Shown here: positions 1 to 6,569 of the stretch, one piece after another | Position numbering within the stretch: position 1 is the stretch's first letter | Layout: the number at the start of each line of letters is the position of its first letter | Assembly (NCBI GenBank): GCA_035545255.1 | Contig: DASZYR010000269.1 | Coordinates: 1-10,433, forward strand | Source: Dokdonella_A sp035545255 | Lineage (GTDB): Bacteria; Pseudomonadota; Gammaproteobacteria; Xanthomonadales; Rhodanobacteraceae | Reading direction: 5' to 3' | DNA: 10,433 nucleotides | Program-made: the position numbers and the translations under genes | The notes under the pieces: model-generated | Seen by the model: the letters and a program-made list of their open reading frames with translations, nothing else | Databases searched by the model: none | What the model was told of the DNA's origin: nothing

Positions 1-1
1 C

Positions 2-478
2 GACCGCGACGAATCGCGCATCGCGCGCATCGGCGAGAACCTCGTCCGCCTCGGCCTCGCCGCCGACGTGCGCCCCGGCGACGCGCAGGATCCCTCCGCG
101 TGGTGGGACGGTCGTCCCTTCGACCGCATCCTGCTCGACGCGCCGTGCTCGGCGACCGGCATCATCCGCCGTCAGCCCGACATCAAGCTCCACCGGCGCG
201 CGAGCGACATCGCCGCGCTGACAAGCGCCCAGCAAGGTTTCGTGCGCGCGCTCTGGCCTTTGCTCGCGCCGGGCGGACGACTAGTCTATGCAACGTGCTC
301 GGTGCTCCGCGCCGAGAACGAGGCCGTGGTCGGGGCGTTTCTGGATGCATGTCCGGCGGCGCGAGGCATGACGGTACCGGCCGCATTCGGCGTCGAGTCC
401 GGCGCCGGCCGACAGCATCTGCCGGGCGCGGCGGGCATGGACGGGTTCTACTATGCGATCGTCGAGAAGGCTCGCTAG
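2..478 (+). CDS. rsmB: 16S rRNA (cytosine-967-C5)-methyltransferase RsmB, C-terminal part
   Basis: This is the 3' end of a gene that starts before the window; the first whole codon is at base 2. RsmB (Sun/Fmu family) transfers a methyl group from S-adenosylmethionine to C5 of cytosine 967 in 16S rRNA. Visible are the two hallmark cysteine motifs of RNA m5C methyltransferases: DAPCSATG (Cys codon 146-148, the cysteine involved in product release) and YATCSV (Cys codon 296-298, the nucleophile). PGGRLVY lies between them, and the protein ends in a typical DGFYYAIVEK tail. The N-terminal NusB-like RNA-binding domain and the SAM glycine motif lie outside the window. The last 26 bases overlap the next gene, suggesting coupled translation. 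In many betaproteobacteria rsmB precedes a DUF4390 gene and an ntrYX-like pair, which supports RsmB over other Nop2/Sun paralogues. Confidence 0.95.
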   Translation, partial: DRDESRIARIGENLVRLGLAADVRPGDAQDPSAWWDGRPFDRILLDAPCSATGIIRRQPDIKLHRRASDIAALTSAQQGFVRALWPLLAPGGRLVYATCSVLRAENEAVVGAFLDACPAARGMTVPAAFGVESGAGRQHLPGAAGMDGFYYAIVEKAR

Positions 479-1013
479 CGTCGTGCTGCTCGCCTGCGTG
501 CTTGCAGGCTGCGGCGCGCTCGAGCGGCAGCATCCAGGATCGCTCGCGATCCGGTCCGCGCGCATCGTGGGCACGACCGATGCGCCGCTGCTCGCGCTTT
601 CGCTCGACTGCCGCCTCTCGGGCCCGATGCAGGATGCGCTCGACCACGGCATCCCGCTGACGTTCCGCATTCGCGTCGATGCCGGACGCTGGCGCGTGCT
701 GCCCGCGTCGGCGCGCGCGGAGCAGCGCATCGAGCTGCGCTATTTCCCGCTGTCGCGGCGCTATCAGCTGCGCGATCTCGACGCGCAGGCCGACGTTCGC
801 AGCTTCGCGACGACGGGCTATCTCCTGGCCGGCCTCAACTCGCTGCGCATGCCGCTGCCCGCCGCGTTCGCGACCCTGCCGCACGGCACGCAGCTGCGCG
901 TCGGCGCCGAGCTCGAAACTGCCGCGCTGCCAGGGGCCTTGCGCCTGCCTGCCTTGTTCGAGCCGGCTTGGCAGCTGTCGGCGACGGAATATCGATGGCA
1001 GCCCGCTGGCTGA
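453..1013 (+). CDS. DUF4390 family protein, putative lipoprotein
   Basis: A 186-residue protein of unknown function that I recognise as DUF4390 from its sequence character and its place between rsmB and an ntrY-like kinase. The N-terminus has basic residues (MRSSRR), a hydrophobic stretch (about residues 8-19) and LAGC, with Cys20 fitting a lipobox. It is therefore probably exported and lipid-anchored, although a signal-anchor reading is possible. The rest is a likely beta-rich soluble domain with no recognisable catalytic motif; conserved-looking stretches are ELRYFPLSRRYQL (about 90-102) and GYLLAGLNSLRMPLP (about 122-136). The ATG at 453 lies inside rsmB (26-base overlap), and its 3' end overlaps the kinase start, so the three genes are likely co-translated. 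An envelope role linked to the kinase's periplasmic sensing is inference from gene order only. Confidence 0.82.
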   Translation: MRSSRRLASVVLLACVLAGCGALERQHPGSLAIRSARIVGTTDAPLLALSLDCRLSGPMQDALDHGIPLTFRIRVDAGRWRVLPASARAEQRIELRYFPLSRRYQLRDLDAQADVRSFATTGYLLAGLNSLRMPLPAAFATLPHGTQLRVGAELETAALPGALRLPALFEPAWQLSATEYRWQPAG

Positions 1014-3181
1014 AATTCGCGCTGCGGCGCCTCGTGCCGGCGCTGGCCGTGCTCGCGCTGCTGCTCGCCTCGCTGAAGCTCGCCGAGGACGCGGCCGGCG
1101 GCAACGGCGTCGGCCTCTACTACCGATGGATCCTCGGCGCCGCGGCTGCGGCGCTCGCGATTCTCGCGCTCGCGATCGCGCAGCGGCTCTGGCGGCTTCG
1201 CGTCGATCTCGCGCGCGACGCGCCCGGCGCGCGACTCGGGCGGCGGCTGCTGGTCATGCTCGTTCTGCTCGCGGTGCCGCCGGTGGTCGTCGTCTATGGT
1301 TTCGCGCTGCGCTTCCTCGACGCGACCGTCGACAACTGGTTCAACGTCAAGCTCGAGCAGGCGCTCGACGATGCGCTCGAGATCGGTCGCATCGTCGTCG
1401 ACGAGCGCCTGCGCATCGCCGAGCAGTCGAGCAGCGACCTCGCGGCGAAGCTCGATTCGGCGGCCGACTCCGAATTGCAAGGCATCCTCGACGGCAATGT
1501 CGACGATCTCGCCGCGACGCAACTCACGGTGTTCGACGCGAGCGGCCGCGTCATCGCGACGACGAGTTCCGATCCGCGCTACCTCGATCCGCCGTTGCCC
1601 GATGCGACGATGCAGATGCGCCTTGCCGGCGACGGCAGATACGCTGCCGCCGAGCCGATCGGCGATGCATTGATGCTGCGCGTCGCCGTGCCGATCGGCG
1701 GCGACGTGCGCGGCGGACGACGCCTGCTGCAGGGACTGTTTCCGCTGCCGACGCGCCTGCAGGAGCTGACGCGCGGCATCGAGAACGCGAGCTTCGACTT
1801 CGAGCGTCTCAAGTTCCTGCGCGGCTCGCTGAAATTGACGTTCGCGCTGATTCTGACCTTCGCGCTGCTGCTCTCGGCGCTGCTCGTCACGCTGGCGGCG
1901 TTCGGCATCGCGCGGCGGCTCGTCGCGCCGCTCGGCCGGCTGATCGCGGCGACGCGCGCCGTCGGCGCCGGCCGCTACGACACGCCGCTGCCGATCGCGA
2001 GCAACGACGAGGTCGGCTTCCTCGTCAACTCGTTCGCGCAGATGACGCGCGAGATCGGGCTTGCGAGCGCGCACGCGCAGAAGAGCGCGCAGGAGACCGA
2101 GCGCCAGCGCGCGTGGCTCGGCGCGCTGCTCGAACGCCTGTCCGCCGGCGTGCTCGGCTTCGATCACGAAGGACGCCTTCGCATCGCGAACCGCGCCGCG
2201 GAGGCGATCCTCGGCATCGGCGCGGCGCAATACATCGGCCGCTCGCTCGCCGATCTCGAACGCGAGCTGCCGCAGCTTGCGTCGTTCACGGAACCGCTCG
2301 CGCGGCATCTGCGCGGCGGATTGCGCGAGTGGCGCGAGGAGCTCGTCGTCGATACGTCCGATGGACGCCGGGTGCTGATGCTGCGCGGCACCGCGCTGCC
2401 CGACGACGCGGGCTATGTCGCGGTGTTCGACGATCTCACCGTGCTGAATCGCGCACAGCGCGACGCCGCCTGGGGCGAGGTCGCGCGCCGCCTCGCGCAC
2501 GAGGTCAAGAATCCGCTGACACCGATCCAGCTCGCCGCCGAACGGCTGCGCCGTCGCTTTCTCGGGCGCCTGCCCGCCGAGGAAGGCGAGCTGATCGACC
2601 GCGCGACGCACACGATCGTGAGCCAGGTCGAAGCATTGAAGACGATGGTCAATGCCTTCGGCGACTACGCTCGCCCGCAGCCGGCGGCGCTGCGTCCGGT
2701 CGCGTTGCACGCGCTGCTCGAGGACGTGCTCGATCTCTACGAGAACGACCAGCGCATCGGGCTTTCGCGCGATCTCGCCAGCGACGAGCCTCTGGTCCGC
2801 GCCGACGCGGTGCGCCTGCGTCAGGCGCTGCACAATCTGATCAAGAACGCGCTCGAAGCCATTGGCGATGCGAAGAAGCCGCAGATCCTCGTCGCGACGC
2901 GTTTCGTGCACGCCGGCGACCAGGATTTCGTCGAGCTGGCCGTCGCCGACAACGGTCCCGGCCTGCCAGCCGATTTCGGCGAACGCTGGTTCGAGCCGTA
3001 CACGACGAGCAAGAGCAAAGGCACCGGCCTCGGCCTCGCGGTCGTCAAGAAGATCGCCGAGGAGCACGGCGGCGGCATTCGCGCCGAGAATCGCGAGCAC
3101 GGCGGCGCGGTGTTCACGCTGCGTCTGCCGATCGACGCGGTGCCGAATGTCGCGCGACCTGCCGCCGTGGCGCCTCGTTAG
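995..3181 (+). CDS. ntrY: NtrY-like membrane sensor histidine kinase
   Basis: A 728-residue hybrid-free sensor kinase of the NtrY type, expected to phosphorylate the NtrX-like regulator at 6570-7949. Three hydrophobic segments lie near the N-terminus (about residues 10-28, 44-63 and 84-106). A periplasmic region follows (about 107-278), then a fourth membrane segment (about 280-304) and HAMP (about 305-357). A PAS domain (about 372-480) contains VLGFDHEGRLRIANRAAEAI. The HisKA box is RLAHEVKNPLTPIQ with phospho-acceptor His502. The ATPase domain has the N box HNLIKNALEAI, the G1 box DNGPGLP (about 652) and the G2 box GTGLGLAVVKKIAEEHGG (about 676), so it looks catalytically intact. I chose the ATG at 995, which overlaps the DUF4390 gene by 19 bases. 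A TTG at 968 would add nine non-hydrophobic residues and is less likely. Normally ntrX follows directly; here a palindromic element and three surface-glycan genes intervene. The signal sensed is unknown. Confidence 0.93.
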   Translation: MAARWLKFALRRLVPALAVLALLLASLKLAEDAAGGNGVGLYYRWILGAAAAALAILALAIAQRLWRLRVDLARDAPGARLGRRLLVMLVLLAVPPVVVVYGFALRFLDATVDNWFNVKLEQALDDALEIGRIVVDERLRIAEQSSSDLAAKLDSAADSELQGILDGNVDDLAATQLTVFDASGRVIATTSSDPRYLDPPLPDATMQMRLAGDGRYAAAEPIGDALMLRVAVPIGGDVRGGRRLLQGLFPLPTRLQELTRGIENASFDFERLKFLRGSLKLTFALILTFALLLSALLVTLAAFGIARRLVAPLGRLIAATRAVGAGRYDTPLPIASNDEVGFLVNSFAQMTREIGLASAHAQKSAQETERQRAWLGALLERLSAGVLGFDHEGRLRIANRAAEAILGIGAAQYIGRSLADLERELPQLASFTEPLARHLRGGLREWREELVVDTSDGRRVLMLRGTALPDDAGYVAVFDDLTVLNRAQRDAAWGEVARRLAHEVKNPLTPIQLAAERLRRRFLGRLPAEEGELIDRATHTIVSQVEALKTMVNAFGDYARPQPAALRPVALHALLEDVLDLYENDQRIGLSRDLASDEPLVRADAVRLRQALHNLIKNALEAIGDAKKPQILVATRFVHAGDQDFVELAVADNGPGLPADFGERWFEPYTTSKSKGTGLGLAVVKKIAEEHGGGIRAENREHGGAVFTLRLPIDAVPNVARPAAVAPR

Positions 3182-3192
3182 CGTGGCGGTTC

Positions 3193-3329
3193 CCCTCTCC
3201 CGCTCGCGGGAGAGGGCAGGGTGAGGGCAAGGTGGTTCGACATTTCACGCAGTGAAATGGGAATGCTTCACTCCGAAAGCCCCACCCGCCGCGCTTCGCA
3301 CGGCGACCTCTCCCGCCAGCGGGAGAGGT
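3193..3329. repeat. Composite palindromic repeat element between ntrY and the glycan block
   Basis: This gene-free stretch is bounded by two near-identical hairpins. The left one is CCCTCTCCCGC-TC-GCGGGAGAGGG at 3193-3216 (perfect 11-bp stem). The right one is ACCTCTCCCGC-CA-GCGGGAGAGGT at 3306-3329 (perfect 11-bp stem). Between them is a third palindrome, CATTTCAC-GCA-GTGAAATG, at 3241-3259. From memory, CTCTCCCGC palindromes followed by AGGGTGAGGG are dispersed, REP-like intergenic repeats in many proteobacteria. The hairpins could also end or dampen transcription between the convergent ntrY and GT4 genes, although no T-tract follows either. No coding gene is seen here. Confidence 0.85.
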
Positions 3330-3336
3330 AACAGCG

Positions 3337-4332
3337 TCACTCCGCGGCAAGCGCTTCGATCGCTTCCGCGAGCCGCTCCGCGAACGCGCGATCGTTCTCT
3401 TCCCACCATGTTCGCGCCCGCTCGCCGAGCAAGCGCCGCGCGTCCGCATCGAGCGCGAGCATGCGCTCGATGCCCGCTTCGAGCGCCGCGGGATCGACGT
3501 GATAGGTCGTCGCGAGCTGCTGCGTGCCGGTGCGCGCATACGCGGCGAGCACGCCGCGCGCGGACGTGACCATCTCGTTCATCGGCGGCGCATCGGTCGC
3601 GAGCACGATCGCGCCGGTGCTCATGCCTTCGACGAGATGATGTCCGAAGCCCTCGGTCTCCGAAGGGCAGAGGTGGAACAGGTTCCGGTTCTGCAGCAGG
3701 CGAAGCTCGGCGTCGTCGAGATATTCGCCGACGAGGCGGACGTTGGACGGCATCGTCGCGGGCAGACGCATGGGCTTGCGCTGGATCAGCGTCAGCATCG
3801 GCCAGGCAGGTTTGCGCGTCCATAGATCGAGGATCGCCTGCGAGCCCTTGTTGCCGCTGCGCCCGCCGAGATGAAAGAACGTCGGCTCGCGCGAAATCCC
3901 GGTCAGCCGGCGATCGATGCTCGTGAATCCGACGAATTCCGTGGGGCAGCCGAGCGCCTCGAAGATCGGCACCGCGTGGCGCGTCTTGGCGAACACGCGA
4001 TCGATCGCGCGAAGCTCCGGCGTCCAGGCGAGATCGAACCATTCGGGATGCGGCATCAGCACGTTGCGGCGCGCGAGCGGCGCGTATTCGGCGCGCAGAT
4101 GCTCGTCCATCAGGTTGATGTCGAAGCGCGATCGCGAAGCGCCTTCGCGCCAGGCACGGGCGGCGAGCGCGATTCGCGTGCGCGTCAGGCGGATGAAACG
4201 GCGCGCGCCGCCGGCGCCGATCGCGCTGATCGCGAGATCGAATCCCGCGGACTCGATCACGCGCTTCAGGATCTCGAGATCGCGCGAGAGCCCCGCGCCG
4301 TTGTCGCGGGCGACGAGATGGACGCGGATCAT
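3337..4332 (-). CDS. GT4-type glycosyltransferase
   Basis: A 331-residue GT-B fold glycosyltransferase that probably adds a sugar to a lipopolysaccharide or other surface glycan in the cytoplasm. The C-terminal donor-binding half shows FFHLGGRSGNKGSQ (about residues 152-165), then a strand with NVRLVGEYLDDAEL. The E-x7-E signature of GT4 enzymes, SETEGFGHHLVEGMSTG, follows with Glu227 and Glu235, and then APPMNEMV. The N-terminal acceptor half is short and poorly marked, but includes NVLMPHPEW and a VFAKTRHA segment typical of this fold. No signal peptide or membrane segment is seen. The ATG at 4332 is 40 bp downstream of the GT2 stop, so the two minus-strand genes probably form an operon; no convincing Shine-Dalgarno site precedes it. 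It converges on ntrY across the palindromic element. The exact sugar and acceptor cannot be told from sequence. Confidence 0.85.
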   Translation of the reverse strand: MIRVHLVARDNGAGLSRDLEILKRVIESAGFDLAISAIGAGGARRFIRLTRTRIALAARAWREGASRSRFDINLMDEHLRAEYAPLARRNVLMPHPEWFDLAWTPELRAIDRVFAKTRHAVPIFEALGCPTEFVGFTSIDRRLTGISREPTFFHLGGRSGNKGSQAILDLWTRKPAWPMLTLIQRKPMRLPATMPSNVRLVGEYLDDAELRLLQNRNLFHLCPSETEGFGHHLVEGMSTGAIVLATDAPPMNEMVTSARGVLAAYARTGTQQLATTYHVDPAALEAGIERMLALDADARRLLGERARTWWEENDRAFAERLAEAIEALAAE

Positions 4333-4372
4333 TTGCGCGCCGCCGGCGGCTGCACGATGGGAGTCCTCGTGC

Positions 4373-5143
4373 TCAGATCGGGTAGCCGCGATCGAGCAGC
4401 CAGAGCTTGATGAATTTCTGGCGCACGTAATTCGACTTGACGAAGGCGTAGATCAGCCCGCGCCAGCCGTCGAGGAAGCCGAGGCGCAGCACGTAGCCCC
4501 GGAAGAATCGCCAGAACGGGTTCGCGAACAGGTTGTGGAGATGCGCGCGACGCCCCTGTGCGTGCATGTGCAGGGCCATCATGCGCGCGTAGCGCTCCAT
4601 GCGCGTCAGGTGGTCGGCGAGCGAGCGGTACGCGTGGTGCTCGAGATCGCCGCGCAGCATCTGGGTCGGCCCGTCGACGCTTGCGTGCTCGTGGATCTCG
4701 CGATCGCCGCGCCAGCCGCCGCGCCGCCGGTCGAACAGGCGCAGCACGCGGTCGGGGTAGGCGTTGCCGTGGCGCAGGAACGCGCCGAAATATTCGGTCG
4801 CGCGCGGAAAACGATAACCGGAGCAGGTCTTGAAGCCGGCGTCGCGCTCGCGTTCGATCTCTTCGCGCAACTGCGGCGTGACGCGCTCGTCCGCATCGAG
4901 GCAGAGCACCCAGTCGTTCGCGGCGAGGCCGACGGCGTAATCCTTCTGCGAGCGGTAGCCGTCGAACGCGCGCACGACGACGCGCGCCCCGCGCGCGATC
5001 GCGCGCTCCCGCGTGCCGTCGGTCGAGCCGGAGTCGACGACGATGCGCTCGTCGCAGAACGCGAGCGAATCGAGACATGCCTCGATGCGATCCGCTTCGT
5101 TGAGCGTGATGATGCAAGCCGAAAGACCGGAACGTTCGGGCAT
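4373..5143 (-). CDS. GT2 family glycosyltransferase, WaaE/KdtX-like
   Basis: A 256-residue GT-A glycosyltransferase resembling the WaaE/KdtX group, which adds a glucose-type residue to the inner core of lipopolysaccharide at the cytoplasmic face of the membrane. Visible are the N-terminal strand SACIITLNEADRIEACLDSL, VVDSGSTDGT (about 35-44) and FDGYRSQKDYA (about 60-70). The metal-binding DxD-type motif is CLDADERV with Asp83-Ala-Asp85, and YPDRVLRLFDRRRGGW (about 129-144) is followed by a catalytic-region IHEHASV. The C-terminal part is basic and partly hydrophobic (FWRFFRGYVLRLGFLDGWRGLIYAF, split around 210-234), suggesting membrane association. It is the first gene of the minus-strand pair, and a weak promoter candidate lies 27-55 bp upstream. 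The start is the ATG at 5143, which places the first beta strand directly after it. WaaE identity is family resemblance; the donor sugar is not established. Confidence 0.87.
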   Translation of the reverse strand: MPERSGLSACIITLNEADRIEACLDSLAFCDERIVVDSGSTDGTRERAIARGARVVVRAFDGYRSQKDYAVGLAANDWVLCLDADERVTPQLREEIERERDAGFKTCSGYRFPRATEYFGAFLRHGNAYPDRVLRLFDRRRGGWRGDREIHEHASVDGPTQMLRGDLEHHAYRSLADHLTRMERYARMMALHMHAQGRRAHLHNLFANPFWRFFRGYVLRLGFLDGWRGLIYAFVKSNYVRQKFIKLWLLDRGYPI

Positions 5144-5169
5144 GGGGCGGCTGCTGGCTGAGGCGCCAA

Positions 5170-5198
5170 AGGGTAACGGAGTCGCGCGACGGGTTCAC
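5170..5198 (-). promoter_or_regulatory. Candidate sigma-70 promoter for the two minus-strand glycosyltransferases
   Basis: Read on the minus strand, a -35-like GTGAAC (5198-5193; three of six matches to TTGACA) is followed after 17 bases by a -10-like TACCCT (5175-5170; TA and the final T match). This would place transcription start roughly 20 bases before the GT2 ATG. The match is weak and such hexamers occur by chance, so it is only a candidate. Confidence 0.25.
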
Positions 5199-5238
5199 GC
5201 GGCGGATCGCGGCGCGCGTGTAAAGTGCGTTCCGGTGC

Positions 5239-5263
5239 AAGGCGATCGGTCGCCTTTTGTTTT
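5239..5263 (+). terminator. Terminator-like hairpin in the glycerophosphotransferase leader
   Basis: AAGGCGA (5239-5245), loop TCGG and TCGCCTT (5250-5256) form a perfect 7-bp stem whose 3' arm runs into TTTTGTTTT (5255-5263). This is the form of an intrinsic terminator read on the plus strand. No plus-strand gene lies upstream for over 1.9 kb, so it would act either in the leader of the gene at 5340 (attenuation) or at the end of a small RNA. A -10-like TAAAGT sits at 5221-5226 without a good -35. Confidence 0.5.
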
Positions 5264-5295
5264 CGTGGATAGCCCCCACCGAGCGCCGGAGCGCG

Positions 5296-5315
5296 TCGCC
5301 GGCAGGTGCCGGCGA
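5296..5315 (+). repeat. Perfect GC-rich hairpin just upstream of the glycerophosphotransferase start
   Basis: TCGCCGGC (5296-5303), loop AGGT and GCCGGCGA (5308-5315) form an uninterrupted 8-bp stem. It ends 24 bases before the ATG at 5340. The loop carries AGGT, the only Shine-Dalgarno-like purine run nearby, but at a distance too long for normal use. It has no T-tract, so it is not an intrinsic terminator. It may structure the leader mRNA. Confidence 0.6.
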
Positions 5316-5339
5316 CAAACCCGATCGATGGATTCGAGC

Positions 5340-6395
5340 ATGGCGCGTTACCTCCTGTTTGCAACCGAACTCTATGCGCTGCCGGTGCTGCGGCCGCTCG
5401 GCGCCGCGGTCCGCGCCGCGGGCGGCGAGGTGGCCTGGTTCGCCCCCGCGCCGTTCGGCGATCATCTGACGGAGCCGGAGCGGCTGTTGCCGGACAGCGC
5501 GGCCGTCGCGAAATGGCAGCCTGAAGCGGTGTTCGCGGCCAGCAACTGGGTGCCGCAGTTCTTTCCCGGCACGAAGGTGCAGGTGTTCCACGGCTTCAGC
5601 GTCGACAAGCGCTCGCCGCAGCGTGGCCACTTCCGCATTCGCGGCCTCTTCGATCTCTACTGCACGCAGGGCCCGGAGACGACCGCGCCGTTCGAAGCGC
5701 TCGCGCGCGAGCACGGCCATTTTGCGGTCGCCGAGACCGGATGGCCCAAGCTCGATCCGCTGTTCGCGCCCGACGACGGCAGCGCGGCGGCCTTGCGTCC
5801 GCCGGACGGCAGGCCGGTCGTGCTGTACGCCGCGACATTCACCGAAGCGCTGAGCTCGGCGCGACCGCTGCTCGGCGAGATCTCGATGCAGGTCGCGCGC
5901 GGCGACCGCTACTGGCTGCTGACGCTGCATCCGAAGACCGATCCCGTCGTCGTCGAAGCCTACCGCCGGCTCGCCGGACCGAACGCGCGCTTCATCGAAG
6001 CGGATACGCTGGTGCCGGCGCTGCGCGCCGCCGACGCGCTGGTCTGCGATACCTCTTCGGTCGTTTCCGAGTTCGTCGTGCAGGGAAAGCCCGTCGTCAC
6101 GTTCCGCAACCGTGCGCCGAAGGCGCACATGATCGACATCGGCGATCCGCTCGAGCTCGAGACCGCGCTCCGGCGCGCATTCGCGCCGACCGACGCTCTG
6201 CGATCCGAGCTCGCCGCCTACGCCGACCGGATCCACCCGTGGCGCGACGGACGTTCGAGCGAGCGCGTGCTCGGCGCCGCGCGCGATTTCGTCGCAGGAC
6301 GGTTCGGCGCGCTCACGCGCAAGCCGGTCAACCTCTGGCGTCGACTGCAGATGCGCTCGCGCCTGAGCCGCTTCGGCGCAGCGGGCGCGCGATAG
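5340..6395 (+). CDS. CDP-glycerol:glycerophosphotransferase family protein
   Basis: A 351-residue protein resembling the TagB/TagF-type glycerophosphotransferase fold (GT-B-like). Members move glycerol-phosphate or related groups onto surface polymers from CDP-activated donors. The N-terminus MARYLLFATELYALPVLRPL is typical of proteobacterial members. Visible are VFHGFSVDKR with His84 and LTLHPKTDP with His197, matching the two His motifs of the family. ADALVCDTSSVVSEFVVQGKP (around 231-251, Asp237) corresponds to the donor-site D-x-S-S region. There is no signal peptide or membrane helix. The C-terminal tail is basic (KPVNLWRRLQMRSR) and may bind membrane. The ATG at 5340 was chosen over 5328 because it opens directly onto the first beta strand and has a GGA 7 bases upstream. 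It diverges from the GT2 gene, suggesting a shared surface-glycan role. Substrate assignment is uncertain; related proteins may transfer other groups. Confidence 0.75.
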   Translation: MARYLLFATELYALPVLRPLGAAVRAAGGEVAWFAPAPFGDHLTEPERLLPDSAAVAKWQPEAVFAASNWVPQFFPGTKVQVFHGFSVDKRSPQRGHFRIRGLFDLYCTQGPETTAPFEALAREHGHFAVAETGWPKLDPLFAPDDGSAAALRPPDGRPVVLYAATFTEALSSARPLLGEISMQVARGDRYWLLTLHPKTDPVVVEAYRRLAGPNARFIEADTLVPALRAADALVCDTSSVVSEFVVQGKPVVTFRNRAPKAHMIDIGDPLELETALRRAFAPTDALRSELAAYADRIHPWRDGRSSERVLGAARDFVAGRFGALTRKPVNLWRRLQMRSRLSRFGAAGAR

Positions 6396-6407
6396 CGGTT
6401 TAGCTTT

Positions 6408-6471
6408 CCCTCTCCCGCAAGCCGGAGAGGGGGCACGGCCGGCCCTCTCCCGAGCGGGACGGCCCTCTCCC
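6408..6471. repeat. Degenerate CTCTCCC palindrome copies between the glycan block and ntrX
   Basis: CCCTCTCCCGC-AA-GCCGGAGAGGG (6408-6431) is an 11-bp stem with one C-C mismatch, of the same family as the hairpins at 3193 and 3306. Two direct copies of GGCCCTCTCCC follow at 6441-6451 and 6461-6471; the first is followed by a partial second arm (GAGCGGGA). These look like decayed tandem half-units. They could weakly end transcription of the gene at 5340. The remaining bases up to 6569 contain no recognisable gene. Confidence 0.8.
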
Positions 6472-6569
6472 ATGCGGAGGAAAAAGCGGCGTCGAAAGCG
6501 CAGCACGGATCGCTCCTGCTCGCCCGCCTGCGCTATGCTCGCTGTCTCATTTTCGCAACCGGCTCCGCC

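Noticed and set aside
968..994. TTG start for the NtrY-like kinase
   Set aside because: It adds nine residues with no family resemblance and needs a rarer start codon; the ATG at 995 directly precedes the first membrane segment.
5013..5339. Upstream in-frame extension of the glycerophosphotransferase-like gene
   Set aside because: It would overlap the 5' end of the antisense GT2 gene and translate the hairpin region. The recognisable protein begins at MARYLLFATELY (5340).
3337..6395. Possible defence or secretion island between ntrY and ntrX
   Set aside because: All three genes show surface-glycan transferase motifs; no nuclease, toxin, transposase, integrase or secretion component is present.
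6408..6471. Possible short CRISPR-like array from repeated CTCTCCC units
   Set aside because: The units are short, uneven in length and partly palindromic, with no regular unique spacers and no cas gene nearby. They match the dispersed hairpin family at 3193-3329.
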